Assembly (NCBI GenBank): GCA_002398405.1
Contig: DGYN01000100.1
Location: forward strand, 15,808 to 78,806
Direction: 5' to 3'
DNA: 62,999 bases
From: Caulobacteraceae bacterium UBA5005
GTDB lineage: Bacteria; Pseudomonadota; Alphaproteobacteria; Caulobacterales; Caulobacteraceae
Part shown: piece by piece, positions 25,411 to 32,504 of the stretch
Position numbering within the stretch: the first letter of the stretch is position 1
How the letters are laid out: each line of letters starts with the position of its first letter
The notes under the pieces: generated by a model
What the model saw: only the letters and a program-made list of their open reading frames with translations
Databases searched by the model: none
What the model was told of the DNA's origin: nothing
Position numbers and translations under genes: made by a program

Positions 25411-26646
25411 TCAGCCCTTGGCGACGGTCAAGACGGGGGGACTATCGGCCGCAGCCTCTTCATCCAGCTTAGTGAGCTTGCGCGAGGCGGTGACGATGGG
25501 CTCCAGGACCTCGATCTCGGCCCCCTCGTGGTCGACCTTGAGCTCTTCGAAGCGCCTGGCCTGGGGCAGGACCTTGGTCTCCAGGGAGCCGACAAAATCG
25601 TTGTAGCGGGTCACCGCCGCGTCGAGGGCCTTGCCAACGCTGGAGACGTGACGGCCCATGACCGACAGGCGCTTGTAGAGTTCCTTGCCCAGATGGGCGA
25701 TTTCCTGGGCTCCCGCCGCCTGGTCCTCGACCCGCCAGCCGTAGGAGACGGCTTTGCAGAGGGCGAAGAGGGTGGTGGGGGTGGCGATCACCACCCGGCG
25801 CTCCATGGCTTCGGAGAGCAGTTCCGGCGCGTGCTCCAGGGCGGCGGAGAGATAGCCGTCGCCCGGGACAAACATCACCACGACGTCGGGGGTGCGCTCG
25901 TTCTTGAACTGATCCCAATAGGCCTTGCTGGAAAGGCCGGTCATGTGGGCGCGCATGGATTGGGCATGGCGGACGAGGCTCGCCGTGCGCCCGGCGTCGT
26001 CCGTGGCGTCCTGGGCCTCCAGAAAGGCGTTCAGCGAGCATTTGGCGTCGATCACCAGCATGCCGCCGTTGGGCATCTTCACCTTCACGTCCGGCCTGCG
26101 GCGGCCCTCTTCGGTGTCGGTGGAGGGCTGCTCCTCGAAGTCGAAGCGGTTCTGCAGGCCGGCGGCCTCCAGGACGTTGCGCAGCATCTGTTCGCCCCAG
26201 CGCCCCTGAACGCCGGCGCCTCGGCGCAATGCCGTGGAGAGCTTGCGGGCTTCGGCCTGGGTGTCGACGGATGCCTGCATGAGGGCGGCGATCTGGGCCT
26301 TCAGGCCGCCGGTGTCCTCGGCGCGGGATTTTTCGACCGCCGTCACCTGTTCCTGGAACTTGGCCAAGGTCTCGGCCACGGGCTTGAGCTGCGCCTCGAT
26401 GCGCTGCTGGGCCAGTTGCTCCCGCGCCTTGAAGGTCTCGTCGGTGCGCTCGATCAGGGCTTTCGCCACCGCCTGGGCGCTCTCCGCAGCCTGGGCCCGG
26501 ATCAGCTCAGGATCGCCCGACCGGCCCGAAAGCTCCCAGGCGCGGGCCTCGGCGCGGTTGGCCCGGCCCCGCTCCAGCAGCGCCCAGACCGCCATCAGGA
26601 CGGCGAGACCCACGGCCCCGAGCGCGATGATCAAACTAAGGTTCAT
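25411..26646 (-). CDS. rmuC: DNA recombination protein RmuC
   Basis: A 411-residue membrane-anchored protein thought to limit inversions at short inverted repeats. I place the start at ATG 26646 (MNLSLIIALGAVGLAVLMAV), which gives the single N-terminal membrane helix. A long coiled coil follows (residues 50-160), and then the RmuC nuclease-like domain with GRWGEQMLRNVLEAAGL, MLVIDAKCSLNAF and VVMFVPGDGYLSAAL. It lies 17 bases before def on the same strand. A GTTC-N7-GTTC sequence overlaps the start codon. A perfect REP palindrome lies between it and recR. Confidence 0.92.
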   Translation of the reverse strand: MNLSLIIALGAVGLAVLMAVWALLERGRANRAEARAWELSGRSGDPELIRAQAAESAQAVAKALIERTDETFKAREQLAQQRIEAQLKPVAETLAKFQEQVTAVEKSRAEDTGGLKAQIAALMQASVDTQAEARKLSTALRRGAGVQGRWGEQMLRNVLEAAGLQNRFDFEEQPSTDTEEGRRRPDVKVKMPNGGMLVIDAKCSLNAFLEAQDATDDAGRTASLVRHAQSMRAHMTGLSSKAYWDQFKNERTPDVVVMFVPGDGYLSAALEHAPELLSEAMERRVVIATPTTLFALCKAVSYGWRVEDQAAGAQEIAHLGKELYKRLSVMGRHVSSVGKALDAAVTRYNDFVGSLETKVLPQARRFEELKVDHEGAEIEVLEPIVTASRKLTKLDEEAAADSPPVLTVAKG

Positions 26647-26655
26647 GTTCCGTTC
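26641..26655 (-). promoter_or_regulatory. Possible SOS box overlapping the rmuC start codon
   Basis: GTTC-ATGTTCC-GTTC fits GTTC-N7-GTTC exactly and covers the rmuC ATG (26644-26646). rmuC is DNA-damage inducible in E. coli as I recall, which gives some plausibility, but the position over the start codon is unusual and the pattern is short. Confidence 0.35.
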
Positions 26656-26682
26656 GCTAACAGGAAAAGCGAGTCGCGTCAC

Positions 26683-26712
26683 GGGGACACGTACCTTAAG
26701 GTACGTGTCCCC
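26683..26712. repeat. Perfectly symmetric REP-A palindrome between recR and rmuC
   Basis: A 30-nt perfect palindrome: GGGGACACGTACC, loop TTAA, GGTACGTGTCCCC. Unlike nearly all other copies it has no mismatch at pair 8 and a 4-nt instead of 3-nt loop, and it is unpaired. Its last base is the first base read of the recR stop codon TAG (26712-26714, minus strand). Confidence 0.88.
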
Positions 26713-27308
26713 TATGCGGGCCGTCTCGCCCTAAGCGCCTGAGCGATCGTCCCGTCGTCCAGCCAGTCGAGTTCGCCGCCAACGGGGACGCCCCTGGCCA
26801 GCATGGTGACCTCCGCGCCGCTGTGCGCCAGGCGGTCGGCGAGGTAGTGGGCGGTGGTCTGGCCGTCGACCGTGGCGGGCAAGGCGAGGATCACCTCGCG
26901 GATACCCTTGGACCGATCCACCAGGCCCGCGATGTGCAGAGCCTCGGGCCCGCGTCCGTCCAGGGCGGAGAGCAGGCCGCCGAGCACATGGTAGCGGCCG
27001 CGGTAGGAGCCGCCTCGCTCCAGGGCCCAGAGCGCTCCGACCTCCTCGACCACACAGATCAGGGTCTGGTCCCGGCTCTGGTCCGAACAGATGGCGCAGG
27101 GGTTTCGGGTATCGAGGCTGCCGCAGGTCGAACAGGTCATCACCTTCTGGGAGGCGTCGGCCATGGCCTGGGCGAGCGGGGTGAGCAGCTGGTCCTTCTT
27201 TTTCAGGAGCTGCAGGGCCGCGCGCCGGGCCGAACGGGGGCCGAGCCCCGGCAGCTTGGCCAGCAAGGCGATCAGGCGTTCGATCTCGGGTCCGGCGGAG
27301 GCGGCCAT
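26712..27308 (-). CDS. recR: Recombination mediator RecR
   Basis: A 198-residue protein that works with RecF and RecO to load RecA at gaps. The order is a helix-hairpin-helix (LPGLGPRSARRAALQLL), a four-cysteine zinc motif (CSTCGSLDTRNPCAICSD), and a Toprim domain (LICVVEEVGALWALERGG, with EVILALPATVDGQTTAHYLA). Length is normal. The stop codon TAG overlaps the first G of a REP palindrome. It is downstream of grpE with a 19-base gap, not next to dnaX and ybaB as in many bacteria. Confidence 0.95.
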   Translation of the reverse strand: MAASAGPEIERLIALLAKLPGLGPRSARRAALQLLKKKDQLLTPLAQAMADASQKVMTCSTCGSLDTRNPCAICSDQSRDQTLICVVEEVGALWALERGGSYRGRYHVLGGLLSALDGRGPEALHIAGLVDRSKGIREVILALPATVDGQTTAHYLADRLAHSGAEVTMLARGVPVGGELDWLDDGTIAQALRARRPA

Positions 27309-27327
27309 CCGCCGTTCATGCCCTTAT

Positions 27328-27948
27328 TCAGGCCTTGGTGTCGACCTTGGCCCCGGCTTCGGGCTCACCCGTCGCATAGGCCCCGCTGGACGAAGCCCCT
27401 TCCGGCGCGGCCGCCTGGGCGCCGGACTGGCGATCGGCGACCACCACCATGGCGGGGCGCACGATCCGGCCCATCAGCTCATAGCCCGGTTGCATGACCT
27501 GGATCACCGTCCCGGCCGGCTGGCCGGGGGCGTGCTGCTCCATCATCGCCTGGTGGAAATTGGGGTCGAACTTCTCGCCCGCCTTGGGGTCGACCATCTT
27601 GAGGCCGTTGCGCTCAAAGGCGCCAAGCAGCTCTTTTTCGGTCATGTCGAGACCGACGACCAGGTTCTTGACCGCCGGATCGGCGTCCTCGCGGGGGGCG
27701 TGCTGCAGAGCCCGCGAGAGGTTGTCGGCGACGCCCAACAAATCGCGGGCGAATTTCTGGATGGCGAAGGCGCGGGCGTCATTCATCTCGCGCTCGGAGC
27801 GGCGCTTGGTGTTCTCCGCCTCGGCGGCGACGCGCAGGATCTGGTCCTTCAGCGCGGCGATCTCGGCCTGAGCGTTTTCCAGAGCGGCCTGCGTGTCGTC
27901 GTCCCCAAACTCGTAGGCCTCGGGGCCCGGCGTCGTCTCGTCGGTCAT
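27328..27948 (-). CDS. grpE: Nucleotide exchange factor GrpE
   Basis: A 206-residue co-chaperone that releases ADP from DnaK. The N-terminal half is a long coiled coil (DDTQAALENAQAEIAALKDQ onward). The C-terminal head has FDPNFHQAMMEQ and VIQVMQPGYELMGRIVRPAM, the most conserved GrpE stretch. The tail after VVVADRQ is a variable Ala/Gly/Glu-rich stretch. It follows hrcA by 10 bases on the same strand, the usual heat-shock pair. Confidence 0.95.
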   Translation of the reverse strand: MTDETTPGPEAYEFGDDDTQAALENAQAEIAALKDQILRVAAEAENTKRRSEREMNDARAFAIQKFARDLLGVADNLSRALQHAPREDADPAVKNLVVGLDMTEKELLGAFERNGLKMVDPKAGEKFDPNFHQAMMEQHAPGQPAGTVIQVMQPGYELMGRIVRPAMVVVADRQSGAQAAAPEGASSSGAYATGEPEAGAKVDTKA

Positions 27949-27958
27949 TAAAGTCTTC

Positions 27959-29035
27959 CTATCCGTCCATCAGCCGCCCGAGCACCCGGGCGGTATAATC
28001 CACCAGCGGGATGACCCGCGCATAGTTCAGCCTGGCCGGTCCGATGACGCCGATGGCGCCCAGGACCTTCTGGCGGCCCGTCATATAGGGCGCAGCGATC
28101 ACGGCGGAACCCGAAAGTGAAAAAAGCCGGGTTTCGGCGCCGATGAAGATGCGGACGCCCTGGGCCTCTTTCACGTCATCAAGAAGACCGATGAGCTGCT
28201 CCTTCTGTTCCAGATCCTCAAACAGCATGCGGACCCGCTCCAGGTCCATGGCCGAGCCCTCGTCCAGGAGATTGGCCCGGCCGCGGACGATCAGAGACCG
28301 CTCCGCCGCCTCGCCGCCGCCCCAGGCCGCAAGGCCCTCCTCGACCAGCTTGGCGGCCGTTTCGTTGAGAGTCTGGCGGGCGATGGCCAGTTCCGCCGAC
28401 ATCTGGGCGCTGGCTTCGGAAAGGGTGCGGCCCCGCAGGTGCGCGCCCAGGAAGTTGCTGGCCTCGGCCAAGGCCGCCGGGGTGATACCGGGCGCCAGGG
28501 TCATCAGCCGGTTTTCAACCGTGCCGTCGTCGAAGACCATGATCGCCAGGGCCTGGTCGCCCATGGCCACAAATTCCACATGCTTGACGCCCATGTCGCG
28601 CGACGGGGTCACCACCACGCCCGCGCCGCCGGCAAGGCCCGAGAGCAGGGCGCTCGCCTGATCCATCACCGCCTCGAAGGAGCGGCCCTTGGAGAACAGC
28701 TGGGCGTCGATCCCCGCACGTTCGGCCTCGGAAAGGTCGCCGACCTCCAAGAGCCCGTCGACAAAAAGGCGCAGCCCGGCATGGGTCGGGATGCGGCCGG
28801 CGCTGACGTGGGGCGCGTCGAGAAGGCCCAGGTGGGCGAGGTCCTGCATGGTGTTGCGGATCGAGGCGGGAGACAGGTGCACGCCGCCTTTGGAGACAGT
28901 GCGCGATCCCACCGGCTCGCCGGTGTCGAGATAGGTTTCGACCACCCGGCGGAAGATGTCGCGGGCGCGGGCGTCCAGGTCCGTCAGGGACGGGGCCGCC
29001 ATCAGGGGGGTAAGGGGTTGGAAGAGGCTCGTCAT
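27959..29035 (-). CDS. hrcA: Heat-inducible transcription repressor HrcA
   Basis: A 358-residue repressor that binds CIRCE operators of groESL-type genes. The N-terminal winged helix contains YLDTGEPVGSRTVSK and LSPASIRNTMQDLAHLGLLD. The following HrcA core has HVSAGRIPTHAGLRLFVDGL and the C-terminal conserved GAIGVIGPARLNYARVIPLVDYTA. Start is ATG 29035. Together with grpE it forms a heat-shock operon. I find no full CIRCE sequence in the 56 bases before it. Confidence 0.95.
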   Translation of the reverse strand: MTSLFQPLTPLMAAPSLTDLDARARDIFRRVVETYLDTGEPVGSRTVSKGGVHLSPASIRNTMQDLAHLGLLDAPHVSAGRIPTHAGLRLFVDGLLEVGDLSEAERAGIDAQLFSKGRSFEAVMDQASALLSGLAGGAGVVVTPSRDMGVKHVEFVAMGDQALAIMVFDDGTVENRLMTLAPGITPAALAEASNFLGAHLRGRTLSEASAQMSAELAIARQTLNETAAKLVEEGLAAWGGGEAAERSLIVRGRANLLDEGSAMDLERVRMLFEDLEQKEQLIGLLDDVKEAQGVRIFIGAETRLFSLSGSAVIAAPYMTGRQKVLGAIGVIGPARLNYARVIPLVDYTARVLGRLMDG

Positions 29036-29091
29036 GGGCGCCCTTCTAGGATAGGCCTCGCGAACTCCTTAGCAAGTCAGGCTCTTTTTCC

Positions 29092-29811
29092 ATGCGTCCC
29101 TCCGACCGTACCCCCGATCAGCTTCGCGCCGTGACCATCGAGACCGGGGTCAACCGCTATGCGGAAGGCTCGTGCATCGTCTCCTTCGGCCATACCCGCG
29201 TCCTGGTCACCGCCTCGGTCGATGAGAGCGTGCCGCCCTTCCTGCGCGGCAAGGGACAGGGCTGGGTCACCGCCGAGTACGGCATGCTGCCGAGAGCGAC
29301 CCACACCCGCGGCCGCCGTGAAGCCGCCGCCGGCAAGCAGTCGGGCCGCACCCAGGAAATTCAGCGCCTGATCGGCCGCTCCATGCGCGCCGTGGTGGAC
29401 ATGAAGGCGCTGGGCGAGCGCCAGATCAGCATCGACTGCGACGTCCTGCAGGCGGACGGCGGCACCCGCACCGCGGCCATCACCGGCGCCTGGGTGGCGC
29501 TGCGGATCGCCATCACCCACCTGATGGAAAAGGGTGTGCTGGAAAAGGACCCGATCACCGACTCGGTGGCCGCCATCTCCTGCGGCGTCTTCAAGGACAC
29601 GCCGGTGCTCGACCTCGACTATGACGAGGACAGCAACGCCGAGGCCGACGCCAATTTCGTGCTGACCGGCGGCGGCGACATCGTCGAGATTCAGGCCACC
29701 GGCGAAAAGCGCGGCTTCACGCGCCCTGAGTTCGAGGCCCTGTTCAGCCTGGCCCAGAGCGGCATCGCCCAGCTTTGCGAAATGCAGAAGGCGGCGGTGG
29801 GGACTGTTTAA
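29092..29811 (+). CDS. rph: Ribonuclease PH
   Basis: A 239-residue phosphorolytic exonuclease that trims tRNA 3' ends. Clear motifs are PDQLRAVTIETGVNRYAEGS, GWVTAEYGMLPRATHTR, IGRSMRAVVDMKALGER, and the phosphate site QADGGTRTAAITGAWVAL. It is divergent from hrcA, a common arrangement. The last residues (GTV) and the stop TAA are read from a REP-type palindrome (29799-29837), so the C-terminus has been set by the repeat; the enzyme core is complete. Confidence 0.95.
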   Translation: MRPSDRTPDQLRAVTIETGVNRYAEGSCIVSFGHTRVLVTASVDESVPPFLRGKGQGWVTAEYGMLPRATHTRGRREAAAGKQSGRTQEIQRLIGRSMRAVVDMKALGERQISIDCDVLQADGGTRTAAITGAWVALRIAITHLMEKGVLEKDPITDSVAAISCGVFKDTPVLDLDYDEDSNAEADANFVLTGGGDIVEIQATGEKRGFTRPEFEALFSLAQSGIAQLCEMQKAAVGTV

Positions 29812-29926
29812 AAGCCGCAGGCTTTCTAACTGCCCCCGACATCCCTGTTCCTACCTCACCGCCGGTGAAACTGACCGACCGCGTCGGGGACAGTTAGAAA
29901 TCGCGCGGCGATTTCAAACAGTCCCC
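29799..29926. repeat. REP-B inverted pair between rph and the DUF1287 gene
   Basis: Two related palindromes in opposite orientation: 29799-29837 (inner stem AAGCC/GGCTT) and 29886-29926 (inner stem AAATCGC/GCGATTT). Both have GGGGAC outer ends, and both keep the same mismatches at pairs 7 and 11 (T.T on the oriented strand), while the inner stems differ but stay paired. They supply the terminal codons GGG-ACT-GTT and the stop (TAA or TGA) of the two converging genes. Confidence 0.82.
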
Positions 29927-30546
29927 CGAGGCCACCGGTAATGGGCCACGGCCCGGTGGATGGTGAAGGTCCAAAGTCCGACCTCTTCGGCCCCGCCGCC
30001 GATATTATGGATGACCTTCGGCGAGCGGCCCGCCGCCGAGACCAGGCCCACGTGCGGCAGGCTTCCGGCCACGCGCCAGGTCAAGAGGTCGCCGACCTCC
30101 AATGGCCCTGGAAAAACTGAACCAGGCGATGCGCCCCGGGCGCGCCAAAGCTCCGCCCCCGCCCGCTTCCAGAAGGCTTCCAGATTGAGCACACGGCGGT
30201 GGTCGATGTTGGCGTCGGGGCGGGTCAGGCCCCACGAGGCTTTCGAGGGATAGGCGGAAAAGGCCCGCCTCATGTCCTCGTGCACCAGTTTCTGCAGGTC
30301 GAGGGAAAGGCCGTCGCGATAGGCGCGGACGATGACGTCGGCGCAGACGCCGGTGGAGCGGGGTACGTCGCCTCCGGGATAGCTGAGCTTCTGATAGGCC
30401 CCGTCATAGCCGCGGGTGACGCCGAGCTGCTTGCGGGCGGCGGCGATGACGCGGTCGCCCGCGGGGGAAGCCAGGACCGGCCCCGCGAGCAGGGCCGCGC
30501 CGGCGCCACAGAGCACGTCTCGCCGGTCAGGCGTCATCCGGATCAT
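29914..30546 (-). CDS. DUF1287 domain protein, exported, peptidase-like fold
   Basis: A 210-residue protein with a Tat-like or Sec signal peptide (RRDVLCGAGAALLAGPVLAS). DUF1287 proteins belong to the NlpC/P60-like superfamily. Here the likely catalytic cysteine is in DVPRSTGVCADVIVRAYRDG and the histidines are in LPHVGLVSA and VIHNIGGGAEE, consistent with a cell-wall amidase-like site. The C-terminus ends GTV and its stop is formed by the REP-B palindrome, exactly as in the converging rph. It overlaps the XRE regulator by 20 bases. Confidence 0.82.
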   Translation of the reverse strand: MIRMTPDRRDVLCGAGAALLAGPVLASPAGDRVIAAARKQLGVTRGYDGAYQKLSYPGGDVPRSTGVCADVIVRAYRDGLSLDLQKLVHEDMRRAFSAYPSKASWGLTRPDANIDHRRVLNLEAFWKRAGAELWRARGASPGSVFPGPLEVGDLLTWRVAGSLPHVGLVSAAGRSPKVIHNIGGGAEEVGLWTFTIHRAVAHYRWPRGTV

Positions 30547-30763
30547 CGGGGTCGGGCGGACCCGGCTCGAACACCAGGATGTCGCCCGGCTGGCACTCCA
30601 GGGTGCGGCAGAGGGCGTCCAGGGTCGAGAAGCGCACGGCCTTGGCCTTGCCGGTCTTGAGTATCGAGAGGTTGGCTATGGTCACGCCCACGCGTTCGGC
30701 AAGCTCGGTCAGCGACATACGCCGGTCCAAGAGCACGCGGTCGAGATGGACGCGAATGGGCAT
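30527..30763 (-). CDS. Small XRE/Cro-type transcriptional regulator (YozG-like)
   Basis: A 78-residue helix-turn-helix protein. The DNA-binding unit is MSLTELAERVGVTIANLSIL with the recognition helix running into KTGKAKAVRFSTLDALCRTL, then the signature LECQPGDILVFEP. Proteins of this size and pattern usually sit beside a DUF2975 membrane protein, and one lies 103 bases upstream on the same strand. The Asp/Pro tail (DPDDPDD) overlaps the start of the DUF1287 gene. Confidence 0.85.
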   Translation of the reverse strand: MPIRVHLDRVLLDRRMSLTELAERVGVTIANLSILKTGKAKAVRFSTLDALCRTLECQPGDILVFEPGPPDPDDPDDA

Positions 30764-30866
30764 CTTCTAAACGGTCGATCCTGATGGGGCGCCCCGCTCT
30801 ATCGGCGGGTGCGCCAACTGTTTTGATAGTGACTTATCGAATTTCGATCAACGCATCGGAAATGCG

Positions 30867-31400
30867 TCAGATCGTCAGCTCCAGATCCTTTTTCATACGA
30901 ACGCCCTCATCGAACACCTCGGCCAGCACGAACATCACGCCGACGGCGAATAGGGCGGTGAAGTTGATCTCAGGGCGCGCAAAGCGCGGAACGTCGCGAA
31001 GGCCCCAGATGAGGATGGCGTATATCAGGTAGCGCGAGCCCTCGAGGGCCGCGAGGACCAGTCCGATGACCCGCAGGCGCCGGGCGTTTTCGGCGGTGAA
31101 TGGATCGCCGGCGATCAGGGTGATGAAAATCTTGCGCAGGCGCCCGACGATGAACATCAGGGCAAGCGGCCCAAGGCACATGTTGAGGAGGTTCGCGGCC
31201 CGGGCCGGCGTGTTGGGCAGAATCGGATAGCCGTCCGGATAGCGCCACTGGGAGAAGGGCGCGGGATTGACCAGGGCGATGGCGCTCAGAAGCGCGAACA
31301 GGCCCATCCCGACCAGGACGACCGCCAGGGCCACCAGGGTGATGTCCAGGAGAATCTTCAAAAAACTCGATACAGAGCGTGGGCCCAGGGTGCGGACCAT
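30867..31400 (-). CDS. DUF2975 family membrane protein
   Basis: A 177-residue inner-membrane protein with four predicted helices: residues 15-45, around 70-85, 110-130 and 145-165. The family hallmark is the loop GDPFTAENARRLRVIGLVL. DUF2975 proteins are regularly encoded with YozG-type XRE regulators, as here. The pair probably forms a regulatory module in which the membrane protein modulates the DNA-binding protein; this is inferred from genome context of the family. Confidence 0.8.
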   Translation of the reverse strand: MVRTLGPRSVSSFLKILLDITLVALAVVLVGMGLFALLSAIALVNPAPFSQWRYPDGYPILPNTPARAANLLNMCLGPLALMFIVGRLRKIFITLIAGDPFTAENARRLRVIGLVLAALEGSRYLIYAILIWGLRDVPRFARPEINFTALFAVGVMFVLAEVFDEGVRMKKDLELTI

Positions 31401-31552
31401 CTTGGGTTTCCCCTCTTTGGCGTTTTGCCTTTGTTACCTTCCGGTTCTTCGGCCGGAATTAATAGAGAGAAGTTCCCGCCGTCGACTGACGGCGATCCGT
31501 CAGACGAGCGGCGAGAATGCCTCGATTGGCCGTTTCGTCAAAGCGCAACGCA

Positions 31553-31666
31553 TTAGAGCGATTGCGCCACGAACATCGCCGCGCCGAGGGCGAGGCCGGC
31601 CAGGAGCGCGAAGGCGCCCGCGAAGTTGATGACCCGTTCAACGAGGGGGGTCAGGGTGATGGGCAT
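31553..31666 (-). CDS. Putative 37-residue single-pass membrane protein
   Basis: A short reading frame with ATG at 31666, stop TAA at 31553-31555 and a good ribosome site (AAGGAAC) 7 bases before the start. The product begins MPITLTPLVERVINFAGAF, continues with a hydrophobic alanine/leucine/glycine helix and ends FVAQSL. The upstream 120 bases are AT-rich and look like a promoter region. It lies between the DUF2975/XRE genes and divergent rdgB. I do not recognise a family; the evidence is the ribosome site, the hydrophobic helix and the promoter-like context. Confidence 0.55.
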   Translation of the reverse strand: MPITLTPLVERVINFAGAFALLAGLALGAAMFVAQSL

Positions 31667-31901
31667 GGTCTTAGTTCCTTTCTTAATTGTGCAGCGCAAC
31701 ACACAGAAGCTTGGCTACACGGCCTAAATAGGAGCCCCTTGGCGACTTTCAATACGGGATTATCGATTATCAATCAAGAGTTATAAAATTTCTTTTGTGC
31801 AATGCAGCGTGAATTTACCGTAACAATGTTGCCCGCCCTTGCGCGAAAAGGCCTTAAAGGGAAGGAAGGCGGGCTCAAATTGGGCCAAGGCGGGACCATC
31901 G
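31667..31901. promoter_or_regulatory. AT-rich divergent promoter region
   Basis: The gap between the small membrane protein and rdgB is clearly AT-rich at about 31690-31830, unlike the rest of the window, with stretches such as TATCGATTATCAATC and TTATAAAATTTC. It likely carries promoters for both directions. I do not assign exact -35/-10 boxes. Confidence 0.4.
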
Positions 31902-32504
31902 ATGGCATTAAGATTACCGTTCGGATCGCGGTTAATCGTGGCGACCCACAATCCCGGTAAGGTTCCGGAGATCGCCGCTCTGCTCGAGGGCCGCTTCTTC
32001 CTGACCTCCGCCGGCGATGCGGGCCTTCCTGAGCCGGAGGAAACCGAGACGACCTTCACCGGCAATGCGCTGTTGAAGGCCCGCCACGCCGCCGAGCTGA
32101 GCGGTCTGATCGCCATCGCCGACGATTCGGGGATGAGCATCCCGGCCCTGGACGGGGCGCCGGGGATCTATTCGGCCCGTTGGGCCGGCCCCGCCAAGAA
32201 TTTCGCCTTCGCCATCCAGAAGGTCGAGGAGCGGCTGGAGGAGGTAGGGGCCGCCGACCGTTCCGCCTATTTCACCAGCGCGCTCGCCGTCGCCTGGCCG
32301 GGCGGTCCCGCCGTGGTTGTCGAGGGCCGCGTCGACGGGACCCTGGTCTTCCCGCCGAGGGGGACGCGGGGCTTCGGCTATGACCCGATCTTCATTCCCC
32401 AAGGCGGGACCCTGACCTTCGGGGAGATGGAGCGCGCTGAAAAAGACGCGATCAGCCACCGGGCCGAGGCCTTCGCCAAGCTGAAAGCGGCGCTGTTTGA
32501 GTGA
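31902..32504 (+). CDS. rdgB: Non-canonical purine NTP pyrophosphatase (RdgB/HAM1)
   Basis: A 200-residue housecleaning enzyme that hydrolyses ITP, dITP and XTP. The start ATG 31902 gives MALRLPFGSRLIVATHNPGK with the family motif THNPGKVPEI. Other signatures are ETETTFTGNALLKARHAAE, IADDSGMSIPALDGAPGIYS and PRGTRGFGYDPIFIP, and the C-terminal ISHRAEAFAKLK. The following hemW gene starts 8 bases before its stop, so the two are coupled. In many alphaproteobacteria rdgB and hemW are adjacent, often near hrcA and rph, as here. Confidence 0.95.
   Translation: MALRLPFGSRLIVATHNPGKVPEIAALLEGRFFLTSAGDAGLPEPEETETTFTGNALLKARHAAELSGLIAIADDSGMSIPALDGAPGIYSARWAGPAKNFAFAIQKVEERLEEVGAADRSAYFTSALAVAWPGGPAVVVEGRVDGTLVFPPRGTRGFGYDPIFIPQGGTLTFGEMERAEKDAISHRAEAFAKLKAALFE

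Noticed and set aside
29036..29091. CIRCE operator upstream of hrcA
   Set aside because: Only a half-match (TTAGCA then AGTC) is present, with no second inverted arm.
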